This document shows positions 44,123-52,723 of a DNA stretch of 64,000 bases, one piece after another. How positions within the stretch are numbered: the stretch's first letter is position 1; each line of letters begins with the position of its first letter. This stretch comes from Chthoniobacter flavus Ellin428 (GTDB lineage: Bacteria; Verrucomicrobiota; Verrucomicrobiia; Chthoniobacterales; Chthoniobacteraceae): contig NZ_ABVL01000027.1 of NCBI RefSeq assembly GCF_000173075.1, positions 22,404 through 86,403 on the forward strand. The letters are read 5' to 3'. The position numbers and the translations under genes were made by a program. A model generated the notes under the pieces. The model was given only the letters and a program-made list of their open reading frames with translations, was not told the origin of the DNA and searched no databases.

Positions 44123-44227
44123 ATGGGTTCACTCAAAAAGCGGCGGAAAGCCAAAATCGCAAAGCACAAACGCAAAAAGCGGATGAAGGAAAACCGCCAC
44201 AAGAAGCGTTTGCGCTACAAGAGCTAG
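44123..44227 (+). CDS. AURKAIP1/COX24-domain (mS38/bS22-like) mini-protein
   Basis: A 34-residue, extremely basic protein: MGSLKKRRKAKIAKHKRKKR followed by MKENRHKKRLRYKS. This is the AURKAIP1/COX24 motif (K.KRR.KM.KHK.KKR.K..R), found as a stand-alone mini-gene in Bacteroidota and Verrucomicrobiota and as the C-terminus of mitochondrial mS38. Actinobacterial bS22 is a structural analogue. It probably binds the small ribosomal subunit decoding region. It ends 17 bp before the TPR gene start, in another frame than that gene's apparent upstream extension. Confidence 0.85.
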   Translation: MGSLKKRRKAKIAKHKRKKRMKENRHKKRLRYKS

Positions 44228-44244
44228 CCGTTAGATTGGGCGGC

Positions 44245-46113
44245 ATGAAATCAATCCGATCCATTTGGGCTCTCCAAAGATATCGGACTTTTTTCACCGC
44301 GAATCTAGCGCTACTCCTCGCTCTTCCGCTCTTCGCCGAGCCGGCTGGCAAATCGCTGGTCGCTCGCAAAAACGCCAAGACATCCTCGACGGCTCCCAGT
44401 GGAACCGTGCCCTCTACATCCGGGTACGATCCGCATGACTTTGCCGACGCCTTCCCTTCGGCCCCGCACCCGGTCGCACCCGACCTGCTGCTGAAGAAAG
44501 ACGACGAACGCAAAGCCGAAGCCCTCGCCGCATTTTCCCAAGGCCTTCTGGCCGAGGATAATGCGGATCAGGAGAAGATGATCGATGCGTATAAAAAGAC
44601 GCTCGCGCTCGATCCTACCTACGCGGAGCTGGCCGTAAAGCTGGCCTACGAACTCTCGCGCCGTAATGATCCTACGGGCGGAGTCCAGATCCTGAAGGAT
44701 ACGATCAAGGCTGCTCCCAAGGAGGCGGTGCCCTACATCTATCTTTCGCAGCTCTACGCGAAGGATCTAAACAAGCCGGATATCGGGCTGAAATACGCCG
44801 AGCAAGCGCTTGCGCTGGCACCGGACAACTTTGCCGCCTATCTGGCCGTCTATGAAATCGACATGGCCACCGGCCAGTCGAAGAAGGCGGAACAATTGCT
44901 CGACCGGGCCGCGAAATCCGAGCACGGCGACGCCAAATACTGGGTCCAGCTTGGCGATCTCTGCACGCGGCTCTATTTGAAGGAAGACGGCTCCAGCGAG
45001 CCGGCGCAATTGCAGAAGATGAACGCCATCTACCGCAAGGCGGCGAACCTGGCGAAGGAGGACGCGACGACGCTCACCAAGGTGGGCGACTATTTCGTGC
45101 TTTCGAAGCAGACGAAGGATGCGATCCCGTACTATCGCCAGATCCTCGACAACCCGCAGAACGCGGGCGACGTGCCGCTCAATAACGTCCGCGACAAGCT
45201 CGCGCGCTGCTACCTCGTGGTCGGCCAACGGAACGATGCGGTCAAGTATCTCGAGGACATCATCAAGGACAGCCCGCTGCGTTTTGAAACCTACGAGTTG
45301 CTCGGTGAGCTTTACGAAGCCAACGACGACCTCGAAAAGGCACTCGCCAATTACGAGCACAGCTTGCTCCTCGATGCCAGCGAGCCGCGCAATCACCTGC
45401 GCCTCGCCGAACTCCTCATGCGCGCCAAGCGTTACGACCGCGCGGTGGAGATCATGCAGGCCGCGCGGAAGAAATTCCCGGACATGCCGTCCATCACGCT
45501 CAGCCTCGCGCTCGCGCTGAGCCAGGCGAAGCGGCACCCCGAGGCCATGGCCGCATTTTCTGACGCGCAGGCTGAGGCCGAGGTCAGCCGCGAGGAAATG
45601 CTCAACGCGCAATTCTATCTGCTTTACGGCGAAGCGGCCGAGCAGGCGGGGCTCATCGAAAAGGCCGCGGAGCTCATCAAGCAGAGCCTGGAGATGGAAC
45701 CGAATTCCGCCGAGGCGTGCAATTACCTCGGCTACATGTGGGTGGACCGTGGCGAACATCTCGATGAAGCCGGCGACCTCATCAAGAAGGCCCTCTCCCT
45801 CGACCCCGACAAGGGCGAATATCTCGACAGTCTCGGCTGGTACTATTTCAAGAAAGGCGAACCGGAACGGGCGCTCACGGAATTGCTCCGTGCGCAGGAA
45901 AGCATCCTCCGCGAGACCAAGAAGGACGACGCCACGGTGCTCGAGCACATTGGTGATACTTATTCCAAGCTCGGCAAAACGGCCGAGGCGCTGAACTACT
46001 GGCAGAAATCGCTCACTCTCGAGGAAAACAAGAAGGTCTCGGAGAAGATCGAAAATGCGAAGCAGAAAGTGACCTCCGGCACACCCCCGCTGCCGGCCCC
46101 GCCAAAGCCGTAG
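44245..46113 (+). CDS. Large secreted or membrane-anchored TPR protein
   Basis: About 622 residues from the ATG at 44245, giving a signal or anchor (RTFFTANLALLLALPLFAEP). A low-complexity Ser/Thr stretch follows, then ten or so TPR units from about residue 90 to 600 (AYKKTLALDPTYAELAVKLA, KYAEQALALAPDNFAAYLAV, ALANYEHSLLLDASEPRNHL, LGYMWVDRGEHLDEAGDLIK, HIGDTYSKLGKTAEALNYWQ). The DPDKGEYLDSLGWYYFKKGE block is typical of tetratricopeptide lipoproteins in envelope assembly. The upstream frame back to 43912 is a shadow of the repeats and mini-gene. Confidence 0.85.
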   Translation: MKSIRSIWALQRYRTFFTANLALLLALPLFAEPAGKSLVARKNAKTSSTAPSGTVPSTSGYDPHDFADAFPSAPHPVAPDLLLKKDDERKAEALAAFSQGLLAEDNADQEKMIDAYKKTLALDPTYAELAVKLAYELSRRNDPTGGVQILKDTIKAAPKEAVPYIYLSQLYAKDLNKPDIGLKYAEQALALAPDNFAAYLAVYEIDMATGQSKKAEQLLDRAAKSEHGDAKYWVQLGDLCTRLYLKEDGSSEPAQLQKMNAIYRKAANLAKEDATTLTKVGDYFVLSKQTKDAIPYYRQILDNPQNAGDVPLNNVRDKLARCYLVVGQRNDAVKYLEDIIKDSPLRFETYELLGELYEANDDLEKALANYEHSLLLDASEPRNHLRLAELLMRAKRYDRAVEIMQAARKKFPDMPSITLSLALALSQAKRHPEAMAAFSDAQAEAEVSREEMLNAQFYLLYGEAAEQAGLIEKAAELIKQSLEMEPNSAEACNYLGYMWVDRGEHLDEAGDLIKKALSLDPDKGEYLDSLGWYYFKKGEPERALTELLRAQESILRETKKDDATVLEHIGDTYSKLGKTAEALNYWQKSLTLEENKKVSEKIENAKQKVTSGTPPLPAPPKP

Positions 46114-46149
46114 GCACTCCAGGACACAGAGTGCGGTAGCCGCGGCGCT

Positions 46150-46515
46150 CTGCCTGATCTTTATACACATCTCCCGTAGCGACGGCCGAGTCATTGCGGT
46201 GAAGCGGCAGGTTGTCCCGGAGGGACAAAGGAATTTAGCCGGGGGTAAAGCGAGCTTGCGAGCGACACCCCCGGAACACGTTTCCAACACGGATGCGCCC
46301 CGGAGGTGGCGCCGGAATCCTTTGCCGGCGGAAGATTCCTCCGCCACTTCAGGGCGGGCCCATGGGAGGACCCGGGGTCCGGTGGCTTCGCCAGTTCGCT
46401 TGAGACTCACAGGATTGCACACCGGCTAAATTCCATTATCCCTCTGGGACAGTCTGCTGCTTCGCCAATTCAACCCGATCGACGCCAACTGAGATGTGGG
46501 TAAAGATCAGGCGCT
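46150..46515. repeat. 365-bp non-coding inverted-repeat element
   Basis: Outer ends CCTGATCTTTATACACAT and ATGTGGGTAAAGATCAGG are near-complements. Inner arms at about 46195-46241 and 46424-46470 share TCCCGGAGGGACAAAGGAAT then TTAGCCGG with three mismatches over 28 bp. Inside is a CCGGGGGT..ACCCCCGG hairpin with GCGAGC..GCGAGCG. It occupies most of the 579-bp gap between the TPR gene and the amidotransferase-like gene, which otherwise shows no gene. It is MITE-like, but carries no transposase. Confidence 0.7.
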
Positions 46516-46692
46516 CTGCCGCCGCTCAGAGGCGATCCGCGCTTGGATATTTCCACAGCGCCCCGGAGAAATGGGTGGTTGCAACGACTCGTCGTGCATG
46601 GAGTCAGACGAAGCCACGCAGCATATCGCCTCCCCCACCCCCACGCTTTTGCTTGTCACGCCCCGGCGTCACCGGAAAGCTTCGCTCAGGTC

Positions 46693-47457
46693 ATGAAATC
46701 CTTCCCCCGACCGTTCTGCTGCCTCGCGGTCATTCTCGTTTTCCTCGGCTCAATCGCGGCCCGCGCCGAAAACGCCACTCCCGTTCGCGTCGCACTGTAT
46801 GAAGATGCTGGCGCCGCAGGCAAAGGCGTTCCGTATACCAAAGCCATCCTCACCCAAGCCGGCTGCACCGTCACCGTCTTTAAAGCCGAAGACCTCTCCC
46901 ACGGCGTGCTCGAAAACAAAGACGTCGTCGTTTTCACTGGCGGAAGCGGCAGCAAGGAAGGCAACAGCATCGGCGACGCGGGCCGCGAGGTCGTGAAGAA
47001 ATTCGTGCGGGAGGGCGGCGGTTATCTCGGCATTTGTGCCGGCGCTTATCTCGCGTGCTCGAAATTCACGTGGAGTCTCGGCTTGCTCGATGCGCAAACC
47101 GTTTCGCAGAAATGGCGGCGAGGCCGTGGCGATGTTGAAATGGAACTCACGCCCGAAGGGCAGCGTCTCACCGCATTGCCCGCGGAAAAGAAGACCGTGC
47201 GCTATGACAACGGCCCGATCATCAAGCCCGCCGGACGCACCGATCTCACGCCGTACGAACCGCTCGCCCTCTTCCGCACAGAAATGGCTGAAAACGGCAC
47301 GCCGGCCGGTGTCATGGTCAATTCCCCAGCAATCGTGAAAGGGCAGTTCGGCAAAGGCCGCGTCATCATCTCCAGTCCGCACCCGGAGCAAACACCGGGA
47401 CTGGAAATCATCGTAGAGCAAGCGGTGCACTGGCTCGCCGGGGGCGAAAAACCATGA
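46693..47457 (+). CDS. Secreted BPL_N-like class I glutamine amidotransferase fold protein
   Basis: About 254 residues from the ATG at 46693, with signal peptide PFCCLAVILVFLGSIAARA. The domain has VRVALYEDAGAAGKGVPYTK, DVVVFTGGSGSKEGNSIG and the nucleophile-elbow Cys in GGGYLGICAGAYLACS. It ends GKGRVIISSPHPEQTPGLE with the catalytic His-like SPHPE. This matches the BPL_N (biotin-protein-ligase N-terminal) family, known in secreted forms of unknown substrate. Its stop overlaps the gamma-glutamyltranspeptidase start (ATGA), implying cotranscription and perhaps a shared substrate. Confidence 0.8.
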   Translation: MKSFPRPFCCLAVILVFLGSIAARAENATPVRVALYEDAGAAGKGVPYTKAILTQAGCTVTVFKAEDLSHGVLENKDVVVFTGGSGSKEGNSIGDAGREVVKKFVREGGGYLGICAGAYLACSKFTWSLGLLDAQTVSQKWRRGRGDVEMELTPEGQRLTALPAEKKTVRYDNGPIIKPAGRTDLTPYEPLALFRTEMAENGTPAGVMVNSPAIVKGQFGKGRVIISSPHPEQTPGLEIIVEQAVHWLAGGEKP

Positions 47458-49136
47458 GTGCGCGCAATTGGTGCGCCGGCCTCATGCTGGCGCTGATCTC
47501 GATTCCCTGCGGCGCGAGCGCGGACACCGTCGCGCACGGGACGCACGGCGCGGTCGCATCGGTCGCTCCCCTCGCCACGGAAGCCGGCCTCGCGGTCTTG
47601 AAGAACGGCGGCAACGCCATCGACGCCGCCATCGCGGTGGGCGCGACACTCGGCGTGGTCGACGGCCCGAACTCCGGTCTCGGCGGGGGCTGCTTCATGC
47701 TCATCCATCGCGCCAATGGCGAGATCATCGCCATCGACGGGCGCGAGATGGCGCCCGCCGCGGCGACGCACGACATGTTCGTCCGTGATGGCAAAGGGAA
47801 TACCGATCTGAGCCAGACAGGCGCGCTGGCCAGCGGCATCCCCGGCTCCGTCGCCGCCTACGCGTATGCTGTCGAAAAATTCGGCCGCAAGAAATTTGGC
47901 GAACTGCTTCTGCCCGCGGCCAAAATCGCGGAGGACGGTTTTCCCATCGACCATCATTATGCCGCGAAGATCGAATCCGTGGCCGATGATCTTCGCACTT
48001 TCGAAGCCTCGAAGGCGCTGCTCTTTCACGAAGACGGTACGCCGCTCGCCGAAGGTGACACGCTGAAGCAACCCGATCTCGCCGCCAGCCTGCGCGCGCT
48101 CGCCGCACAAGGTCCCGATTGGTTTTACCGAGGCCCCTACGCCACCAAGGTCGCCGAATGGATGAAGGCCAATGGCGGCATCATCACCGCCGAGGACTTC
48201 GCCAACTACCACATTGCCCTGCGCGAGCCCGTGCGCGGCACTTATCGCGGCGCGGAGATCGTGAGCTTTCCCCCGCCCAGCTCCGGCGGCGTGCATGTCA
48301 TCGAGATCCTCAACATGCTCGAAAACTTCGACCTCGCGAAACTTAACGAACCCACGCGCGTGCACGTCATCGCCGAAGCCATGAAACTCGCTTTCGCCGA
48401 TCGCGCCCACTGGCTTGGCGACCCGGATTTCGTGCCCGTCCCACGCGGCCTGCTCGACAAAGGTTACGCGAAGGATCTGGCGGAGCGCATTCAACTGGAT
48501 GCCGTGATCGCTGCCACGGACCACGGCGAACCGCCCAACGCCACCACCGACGTCTTCGGGAAAAAACACACCACGCATTTTTCTGTCGCCGATGCGGAGG
48601 GCAATTGGGTCGCTTGCACGCAAACGATCAACACCACCTTCGGCTCGAAGGTCATCGTCCCGGGCACCGGCATTCTCCTCAACAACCAGATGGATGATTT
48701 CTCCATCCAGCCCGGCGTGCCGAACGCCTTCGGCCTCGTCGGCGCGGAAGCGAATGCCGTCGGTCCCGGCAAACGTCCGCTCTCCAGCATGTCGCCGACC
48801 CTCGTATTACGCGACGGCCATCCCATCCTCGCGGTCGGCGCGGCCGGCGGCCCGAGGATCATCACCCAGACCGTCCTCAATCTCGTCGGCGTTCTCGATC
48901 TCGGCCTTTCGCTCGATGCCGCCCTGGCCCAGCCACGTTTCCATCACCAATGGCAACCCGACGAATTGCGCATCGAATCCCGTGCGCCCGATGCGGTGCG
49001 CGAATTTCTCACCAAGCTCGGCCATCCGCTCGACTCCGTGAAAAATATCGGCGCCAGCAATGGCGTGGCGTGGTCCGATGGCACCTTCACCGCGGCGAGC
49101 GAACCGCGGCTGCCGAGCGAAGCGGCAGCGTGGTGA
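47454..49136 (+). CDS. ggt: Gamma-glutamyltranspeptidase / glutathione hydrolase
   Basis: A 560-residue GGT with a signal peptide (MSARNWCAGLMLALISIPCG). The large-subunit motifs are EAGLAVLKNGGNAIDAAIAV, LGVVDGPNSGLGGGCFMLIH and the Arg in IAIDGREMAP. The autocatalytic cleavage site and new N-terminal Thr lie in KHTTHFSVADAEGNWVA near residue 373. The small subunit has PLSSMSPTLV and GAAGGPRIITQT. It hydrolyses gamma-glutamyl bonds of glutathione in the periplasm. Start codon overlaps the amidotransferase-like gene by four bases. A full-length, intact frame. Confidence 0.95.
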   Translation: MSARNWCAGLMLALISIPCGASADTVAHGTHGAVASVAPLATEAGLAVLKNGGNAIDAAIAVGATLGVVDGPNSGLGGGCFMLIHRANGEIIAIDGREMAPAAATHDMFVRDGKGNTDLSQTGALASGIPGSVAAYAYAVEKFGRKKFGELLLPAAKIAEDGFPIDHHYAAKIESVADDLRTFEASKALLFHEDGTPLAEGDTLKQPDLAASLRALAAQGPDWFYRGPYATKVAEWMKANGGIITAEDFANYHIALREPVRGTYRGAEIVSFPPPSSGGVHVIEILNMLENFDLAKLNEPTRVHVIAEAMKLAFADRAHWLGDPDFVPVPRGLLDKGYAKDLAERIQLDAVIAATDHGEPPNATTDVFGKKHTTHFSVADAEGNWVACTQTINTTFGSKVIVPGTGILLNNQMDDFSIQPGVPNAFGLVGAEANAVGPGKRPLSSMSPTLVLRDGHPILAVGAAGGPRIITQTVLNLVGVLDLGLSLDAALAQPRFHHQWQPDELRIESRAPDAVREFLTKLGHPLDSVKNIGASNGVAWSDGTFTAASEPRLPSEAAAW

Positions 49137-49277
49137 ATTTCCACGCCCGTCCAGCGCGCGTGCAGATACCCACCGTGCCCTCATAAGACCGCATTTTGCT
49201 GGCCAAGCGGCCCTGTTCTAGCTGTGTAGAGCGGATCAAACCGACCACCTTTCACCGGACCCAAATCGCCGCCTGCC

Positions 49278-49790
49278 ATGCCTGAACGCAAGACCGATCC
49301 GCGTTTTTACGCATTTCGCGACATCGTGCGATCCGACCTCCCGGGTGCCGCCGCCATTCTCGTTGCCGACCCGGAGGTCATCCGCCTGCGCAACGAACTC
49401 GGCGAAACGGCGATGCATTACCTCGCCGTGGAAAATCGCCCGCAGGAAGTGGCGTGGCTCATCACGCGCGGCGCCGAAGTGGACACGAAAAATCAATTCG
49501 AGCAAACGCCGCTGATGGAAGTCGCGGCCTTGGGACTGCTCAACATCTGCCGGCTCCTCGTCTCGCGCGGCGCGGATTACCGCTATGTGAATGCACGTGG
49601 AGAATCCGTCCTCTCCGCCGCGGCCAGCACGGACCATGAGGAGGTCGTGGAATACTTGCTCGCCCTCCTGCCTCTCACCGAAGACATCAATCCATACTTC
49701 GACAACGTCGAAGCGGAGATGACGGTGAAGCACAGTCCGAAGTCCGCGGTGATGCTCATCCAAAGAGGGCTGCTGAAACGCTGGTCGTAA
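49278..49790 (+). CDS. Ankyrin-repeat protein
   Basis: A 170-residue soluble protein with about four ankyrin repeats: GETAMHYLAVENRPQEVAWL, ITRGAEVDTKNQFEQTPLME, VAALGLLNICRLLVSRGADY, NARGESVLSAAASTDHEEVV. No signal peptide or further domain is seen. Such proteins mediate protein binding, and the partner is unknown. The 145-bp gap that follows (49791-49935) contains nothing recognisable. Confidence 0.85.
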   Translation: MPERKTDPRFYAFRDIVRSDLPGAAAILVADPEVIRLRNELGETAMHYLAVENRPQEVAWLITRGAEVDTKNQFEQTPLMEVAALGLLNICRLLVSRGADYRYVNARGESVLSAAASTDHEEVVEYLLALLPLTEDINPYFDNVEAEMTVKHSPKSAVMLIQRGLLKRWS

Positions 49791-49935
49791 TCGACGTCAG
49801 CGTCCGCATGAGGACTGGAGGAAAGCGCTCCGTCCCTTCCTTGTCGGCGCGTATCCACGGCACCGACGAAGGCTCGCCCAAGGACCTGCCACCACTCGTC
49901 CCGTACGCCACCGCCTCGGCAGTGCCCTCCAACAT

Positions 49936-50820
49936 CTACTCCACAAACTCCAGCTCCACCGGAGCCGGGATCAATCCTGCCGCGTGCGCCTGGCTGAGAA
50001 ATTCGCGAATGGCGCGGCGGCCGGTCACGCCGTAATCGAGTGTGTAATCGTTCACGTACATCCCGATGAACTGATCGGCGAGTTGCGTGTCGAGACCGCG
50101 GGCCAGCGGCATGGCGTGGGCAATGCCCGCGCTGCGATGCTCCAACCCGTAGCGGATGCTTTCGCGCAAAACCACGTTGATCGCCGTACGTTCGGCGGGC
50201 GAGAGATCCTTGCGGATGACGTTGCCCCCGAGCGGCAGCGGCAGGCCGGTCTTGATCTTCCACCACACACCGAGATCGAGAATGAGGTCGAGATTCTCGT
50301 GCGTGTAGGTCAGCTGGCCTTCGTGGATGATGAGCCCCACATCGGCGCGCCCGCTCTTCACGGCGTCGAAGATTTCATCGAAGGGCACGACGATGGTCTC
50401 GCATTCACCGGAGGGATTTTCCTCGCAGCTCATCGCCAGCCGCAGGGCGAGATACGCGCTGGTCATCTTGCCGGGAACAGCGATGCGCTTTTTGCGGAGC
50501 CAGTCGCGGACTTCGCCGAGACGCGGGTTGTCGCTCAAGCCATCGCGATTTTTCGCCACGAGCATCGGCCCATAGCCATCGCCCATGCTCGCGCCACAGG
50601 GCAGCAGCGCATATTTATCGAGCACGTAAGCGTAGGCGTGAATGGAGATGGCGGAGATGTGCAATTCGCCGCGCGTGGCCCGCTCGTTCAGCGTCTGGAT
50701 ATCCTGCAGGATGTGCTCAAACTGCCAGCCATGCGTCTCGATCTTCCCCTCAGCGAGGGCGAAGAACATGAAAGCGTCGTCGGGATCGGGTGAATGGCCG
50801 AGAGTAAGAGTGCGGGACAT
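49936..50820 (-). CDS. mqnD: MqnD-like menaquinone biosynthesis protein
   Basis: A 294-residue protein of the MqnA/MqnD periplasmic-binding-like fold. It opens LTLGHSPDPDDAFMFFALAE and has ERATRGELHISAISIHAYAY, LLPCGASMGDGYGPMLVA, VPFDEIFDAVKSGRADVGLI and IHEGQLTY. MqnD turns cyclic de-hypoxanthine futalosine into 1,4-dihydroxy-6-naphthoate in the futalosine route to menaquinone. The SPDPDDAF variant differs slightly from the classic SPCPNDTF. MqnA is the main alternative assignment. No other mqn gene is in the window. Confidence 0.78.
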   Translation of the reverse strand: MSRTLTLGHSPDPDDAFMFFALAEGKIETHGWQFEHILQDIQTLNERATRGELHISAISIHAYAYVLDKYALLPCGASMGDGYGPMLVAKNRDGLSDNPRLGEVRDWLRKKRIAVPGKMTSAYLALRLAMSCEENPSGECETIVVPFDEIFDAVKSGRADVGLIIHEGQLTYTHENLDLILDLGVWWKIKTGLPLPLGGNVIRKDLSPAERTAINVVLRESIRYGLEHRSAGIAHAMPLARGLDTQLADQFIGMYVNDYTLDYGVTGRRAIREFLSQAHAAGLIPAPVELEFVE

Positions 50821-50876
50821 GGAGAATGACGAATAACGAAAAAGGGAGCTTATCTTACGCGATTAGCGGGCGGGCG

Positions 50877-51524
50877 CTACGCGGGTTTTTCGTCTTTGTG
50901 CGACGAGAGTTTCATTCCGACGAAGTAGAGAATGCAGACCAGGAGCACGATGCCGATGACGAGATGGGATTGCCCTTTGACGGATTTGACGAGTTCGTCG
51001 GGATCGATCGGTTTGCTTGGATCCAGTCCTTTACCAATCTTTTCACCGAGTTTAGCGAGGACGGTGCACCAGATGGCGGCACCGACGATGGTCAGCGCGC
51101 TGAACTTGGCGAAGCCCATGCGGATGATGCCCGCGGGGATGGAAATGAGGTGACGGATCACCGGGAGCAACCGGGCGAAGAAGATGCCACCCGCCTCGTA
51201 GCGATGCATGAAACGTTCGGCGCGTTCCAGCTTGTCCGGTGGGATGAAGAAATACTTGCCCCACTTGTGCACCACGGGCCGGCCGACGAGCAACGCCACC
51301 CAGTAGGTAATGCTCGAGCCGAGCCACGAGCCGAACGTGCCCGCAATGATCACTCCAGCCAGCGACATCTTGCCACTAGAGGCCGCCAGAATCGCTGCCG
51401 GCGGGATGACGACTTCGCTGGGCACAGGAAAGATGGAGCTTTCCATGGCCATGAGAATGATGACGCCAAGGTAGCCCCAGTTTTCGACCCAGCCGAGCCA
51501 GGTGTGAAGGAGTTGATGCAACAT
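50877..51524 (-). CDS. DedA-family membrane protein
   Basis: A 215-residue DedA/VTT-domain protein. It has GYLGVIILMAMESSIFPVPSEVVIPPAA (re-entrant loop Glu and Pro), GTFGSWLGSSITYWVALLVG, GGIFFARLLPVIRHLISIPAG and MGFAKFSALTIVGAAIWC. DedA proteins transport or scramble undecaprenyl phosphate or other lipids in the inner membrane. The F-x-R-x-x-P-x-x-R motif is intact. It is followed by no close same-strand gene. Confidence 0.9.
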   Translation of the reverse strand: MLHQLLHTWLGWVENWGYLGVIILMAMESSIFPVPSEVVIPPAAILAASSGKMSLAGVIIAGTFGSWLGSSITYWVALLVGRPVVHKWGKYFFIPPDKLERAERFMHRYEAGGIFFARLLPVIRHLISIPAGIIRMGFAKFSALTIVGAAIWCTVLAKLGEKIGKGLDPSKPIDPDELVKSVKGQSHLVIGIVLLVCILYFVGMKLSSHKDEKPA

Positions 51525-51560
51525 GCGCCGGGAGGTCTAGCGGCGGGGGGGCGGTGGGGG

Positions 51561-51724
51561 CAAAGGCAAAATGCAGAACATCCAACACCCAACCTCCAAC
51601 ATCCAATGACGCAAGCGTATTGCGGCGGTCGGTCTGGTACGATGAGGCGGTCTGCGGCGGGGAGGCGGTCCCCACACGGCGGGCCGGCGGGTTATTGGAT
51701 GTTGGATGTTCTGCCTTTGCCCCA
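51561..51724. repeat. Inverted pair of TTGGATG short-period repeats
   Basis: The left arm at about 51576-51608 (AACATCCAACACCCAACCTC and on) and right arm at 51692-51724 (TTATTGGATGTTGGATGTTC and on) are near reverse complements. The arms extend into GGCAAA..GCAGAACATCC. The right arm encodes the last codons and stop of the LysR gene. It is the same unit as the repeat before mutS. Confidence 0.65.
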
Positions 51725-52615
51725 AAGCTGTCCGCTCTTCTGCCACTGCGCGACCAGTTCGCGAAAACGCTGCACCGCCGGCGTATCTTCTCTTTCCTGC
51801 CAGACGAGCACGAGGGGGACGGTCACAACCGGTTGCAGCGGAATGAAGCGCAGCTTGAAATCCGGGGTGACGACCGAATCGGGCACGATGCCAACGCCCG
51901 CGCCCGCCTCGACATAGCTGAGCACGGTACCAATGAGGCTCGGCGTGTAAGCCAGGCGCGGCGCAAAGCCCGCCTCCCGGCAGGCAGCCAGGATGCCATC
52001 GTGCGACCCCACCCCTTCGCGGCGGGCAAGGATCACGAGAGGTTCGCGCGCGAGCAGTTTCCACGACATCGTCTTGCGCGTAGCCAGCGGGTGCGACGGC
52101 GGCACTACCGCGCCAAAGCGCTCCTGCCGCAAGCCCAGCGTGCGCAAGCCCGAAGCTGGCGCCGCGGAGACCGGCCGGGTAAAGGCTGCCGAGAGCCGGC
52201 CTTTGGCCAACATCTCCCACACGCGTTCCGGGGTGCGTTCTTCGAGATGCACGGCGACCCGCGGATAGCGCTGCCGATATTCGGCCAGCAATCGCCCGAG
52301 AAACGGCTGGGTCGGCGGTCCGATGTAACCGAGCCGAAACTCCCCTTCCTCGCCCGCGGCCGTGCGCCGCACCCGGCGCATGGCCTCTTCCCAACGCTCG
52401 AAAACGATCGCCGTCTCGCGCAGCAGGACGAGACCCGCCGGAGTCAGGCTGACCTTCCGCCGATTGCGGTCCAGCACCGGCCCGCCCAACTCCGCTTCAA
52501 TTTCCTGCACCGCCCGGCTCAACGCCGGCTGGGCAATGCGCAACCGCTCGGCCGCGCGGGAGTAGCTGAGTTCCTCGGCCACGGCTTGGAAGTAGCGGAG
52601 GTGTCTGAGGTCCAT
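51692..52615 (-). CDS. LysR-family transcriptional regulator
   Basis: A 307-residue LysR regulator. The N-terminal HTH is MDLRHLRYFQAVAEELSYSR then AAERLRIAQPALSRAVQEIE. The effector-binding domain includes FRLGYIGPPTQPFLGRLLAE, RVAVHLEERTPERVWEMLAK and VEAGAGVGIVPDSVV. It is divergent from the ABC transporter operon with a 108-bp intergenic space, the classic layout for LysR control of the neighbour. Its last seven residues (GRTSNIQ) come from a repeat arm, so the native C-terminus may have been replaced. Confidence 0.9.
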   Translation of the reverse strand: MDLRHLRYFQAVAEELSYSRAAERLRIAQPALSRAVQEIEAELGGPVLDRNRRKVSLTPAGLVLLRETAIVFERWEEAMRRVRRTAAGEEGEFRLGYIGPPTQPFLGRLLAEYRQRYPRVAVHLEERTPERVWEMLAKGRLSAAFTRPVSAAPASGLRTLGLRQERFGAVVPPSHPLATRKTMSWKLLAREPLVILARREGVGSHDGILAACREAGFAPRLAYTPSLIGTVLSYVEAGAGVGIVPDSVVTPDFKLRFIPLQPVVTVPLVLVWQEREDTPAVQRFRELVAQWQKSGQLWGKGRTSNIQ

Positions 52616-52723
52616 GGGAAATGATCAATAACGAACCGGCATCACTGTAATCGCGAACTTCTATTTCCATTACAAGCCGCATTCCCGGTATTTGTGGGTG
52701 GATTTAGCCGCCATCCGCCTCGC

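Noticed and set aside
46151..46172. Match to the Tn5/Nextera mosaic end (TTATACACATCT)
   Set aside because: About 15 of 19 bases match, but the segment is one end of an inverted-repeat element with a related copy at 46494-46515, so adapter carry-over is unlikely.
44767..46422. 551-codon minus-strand frame opposite the TPR gene
   Set aside because: The plus-strand TPR repeats are unmistakable. The antisense frame has no recognisable domain and starts within the repeat element.
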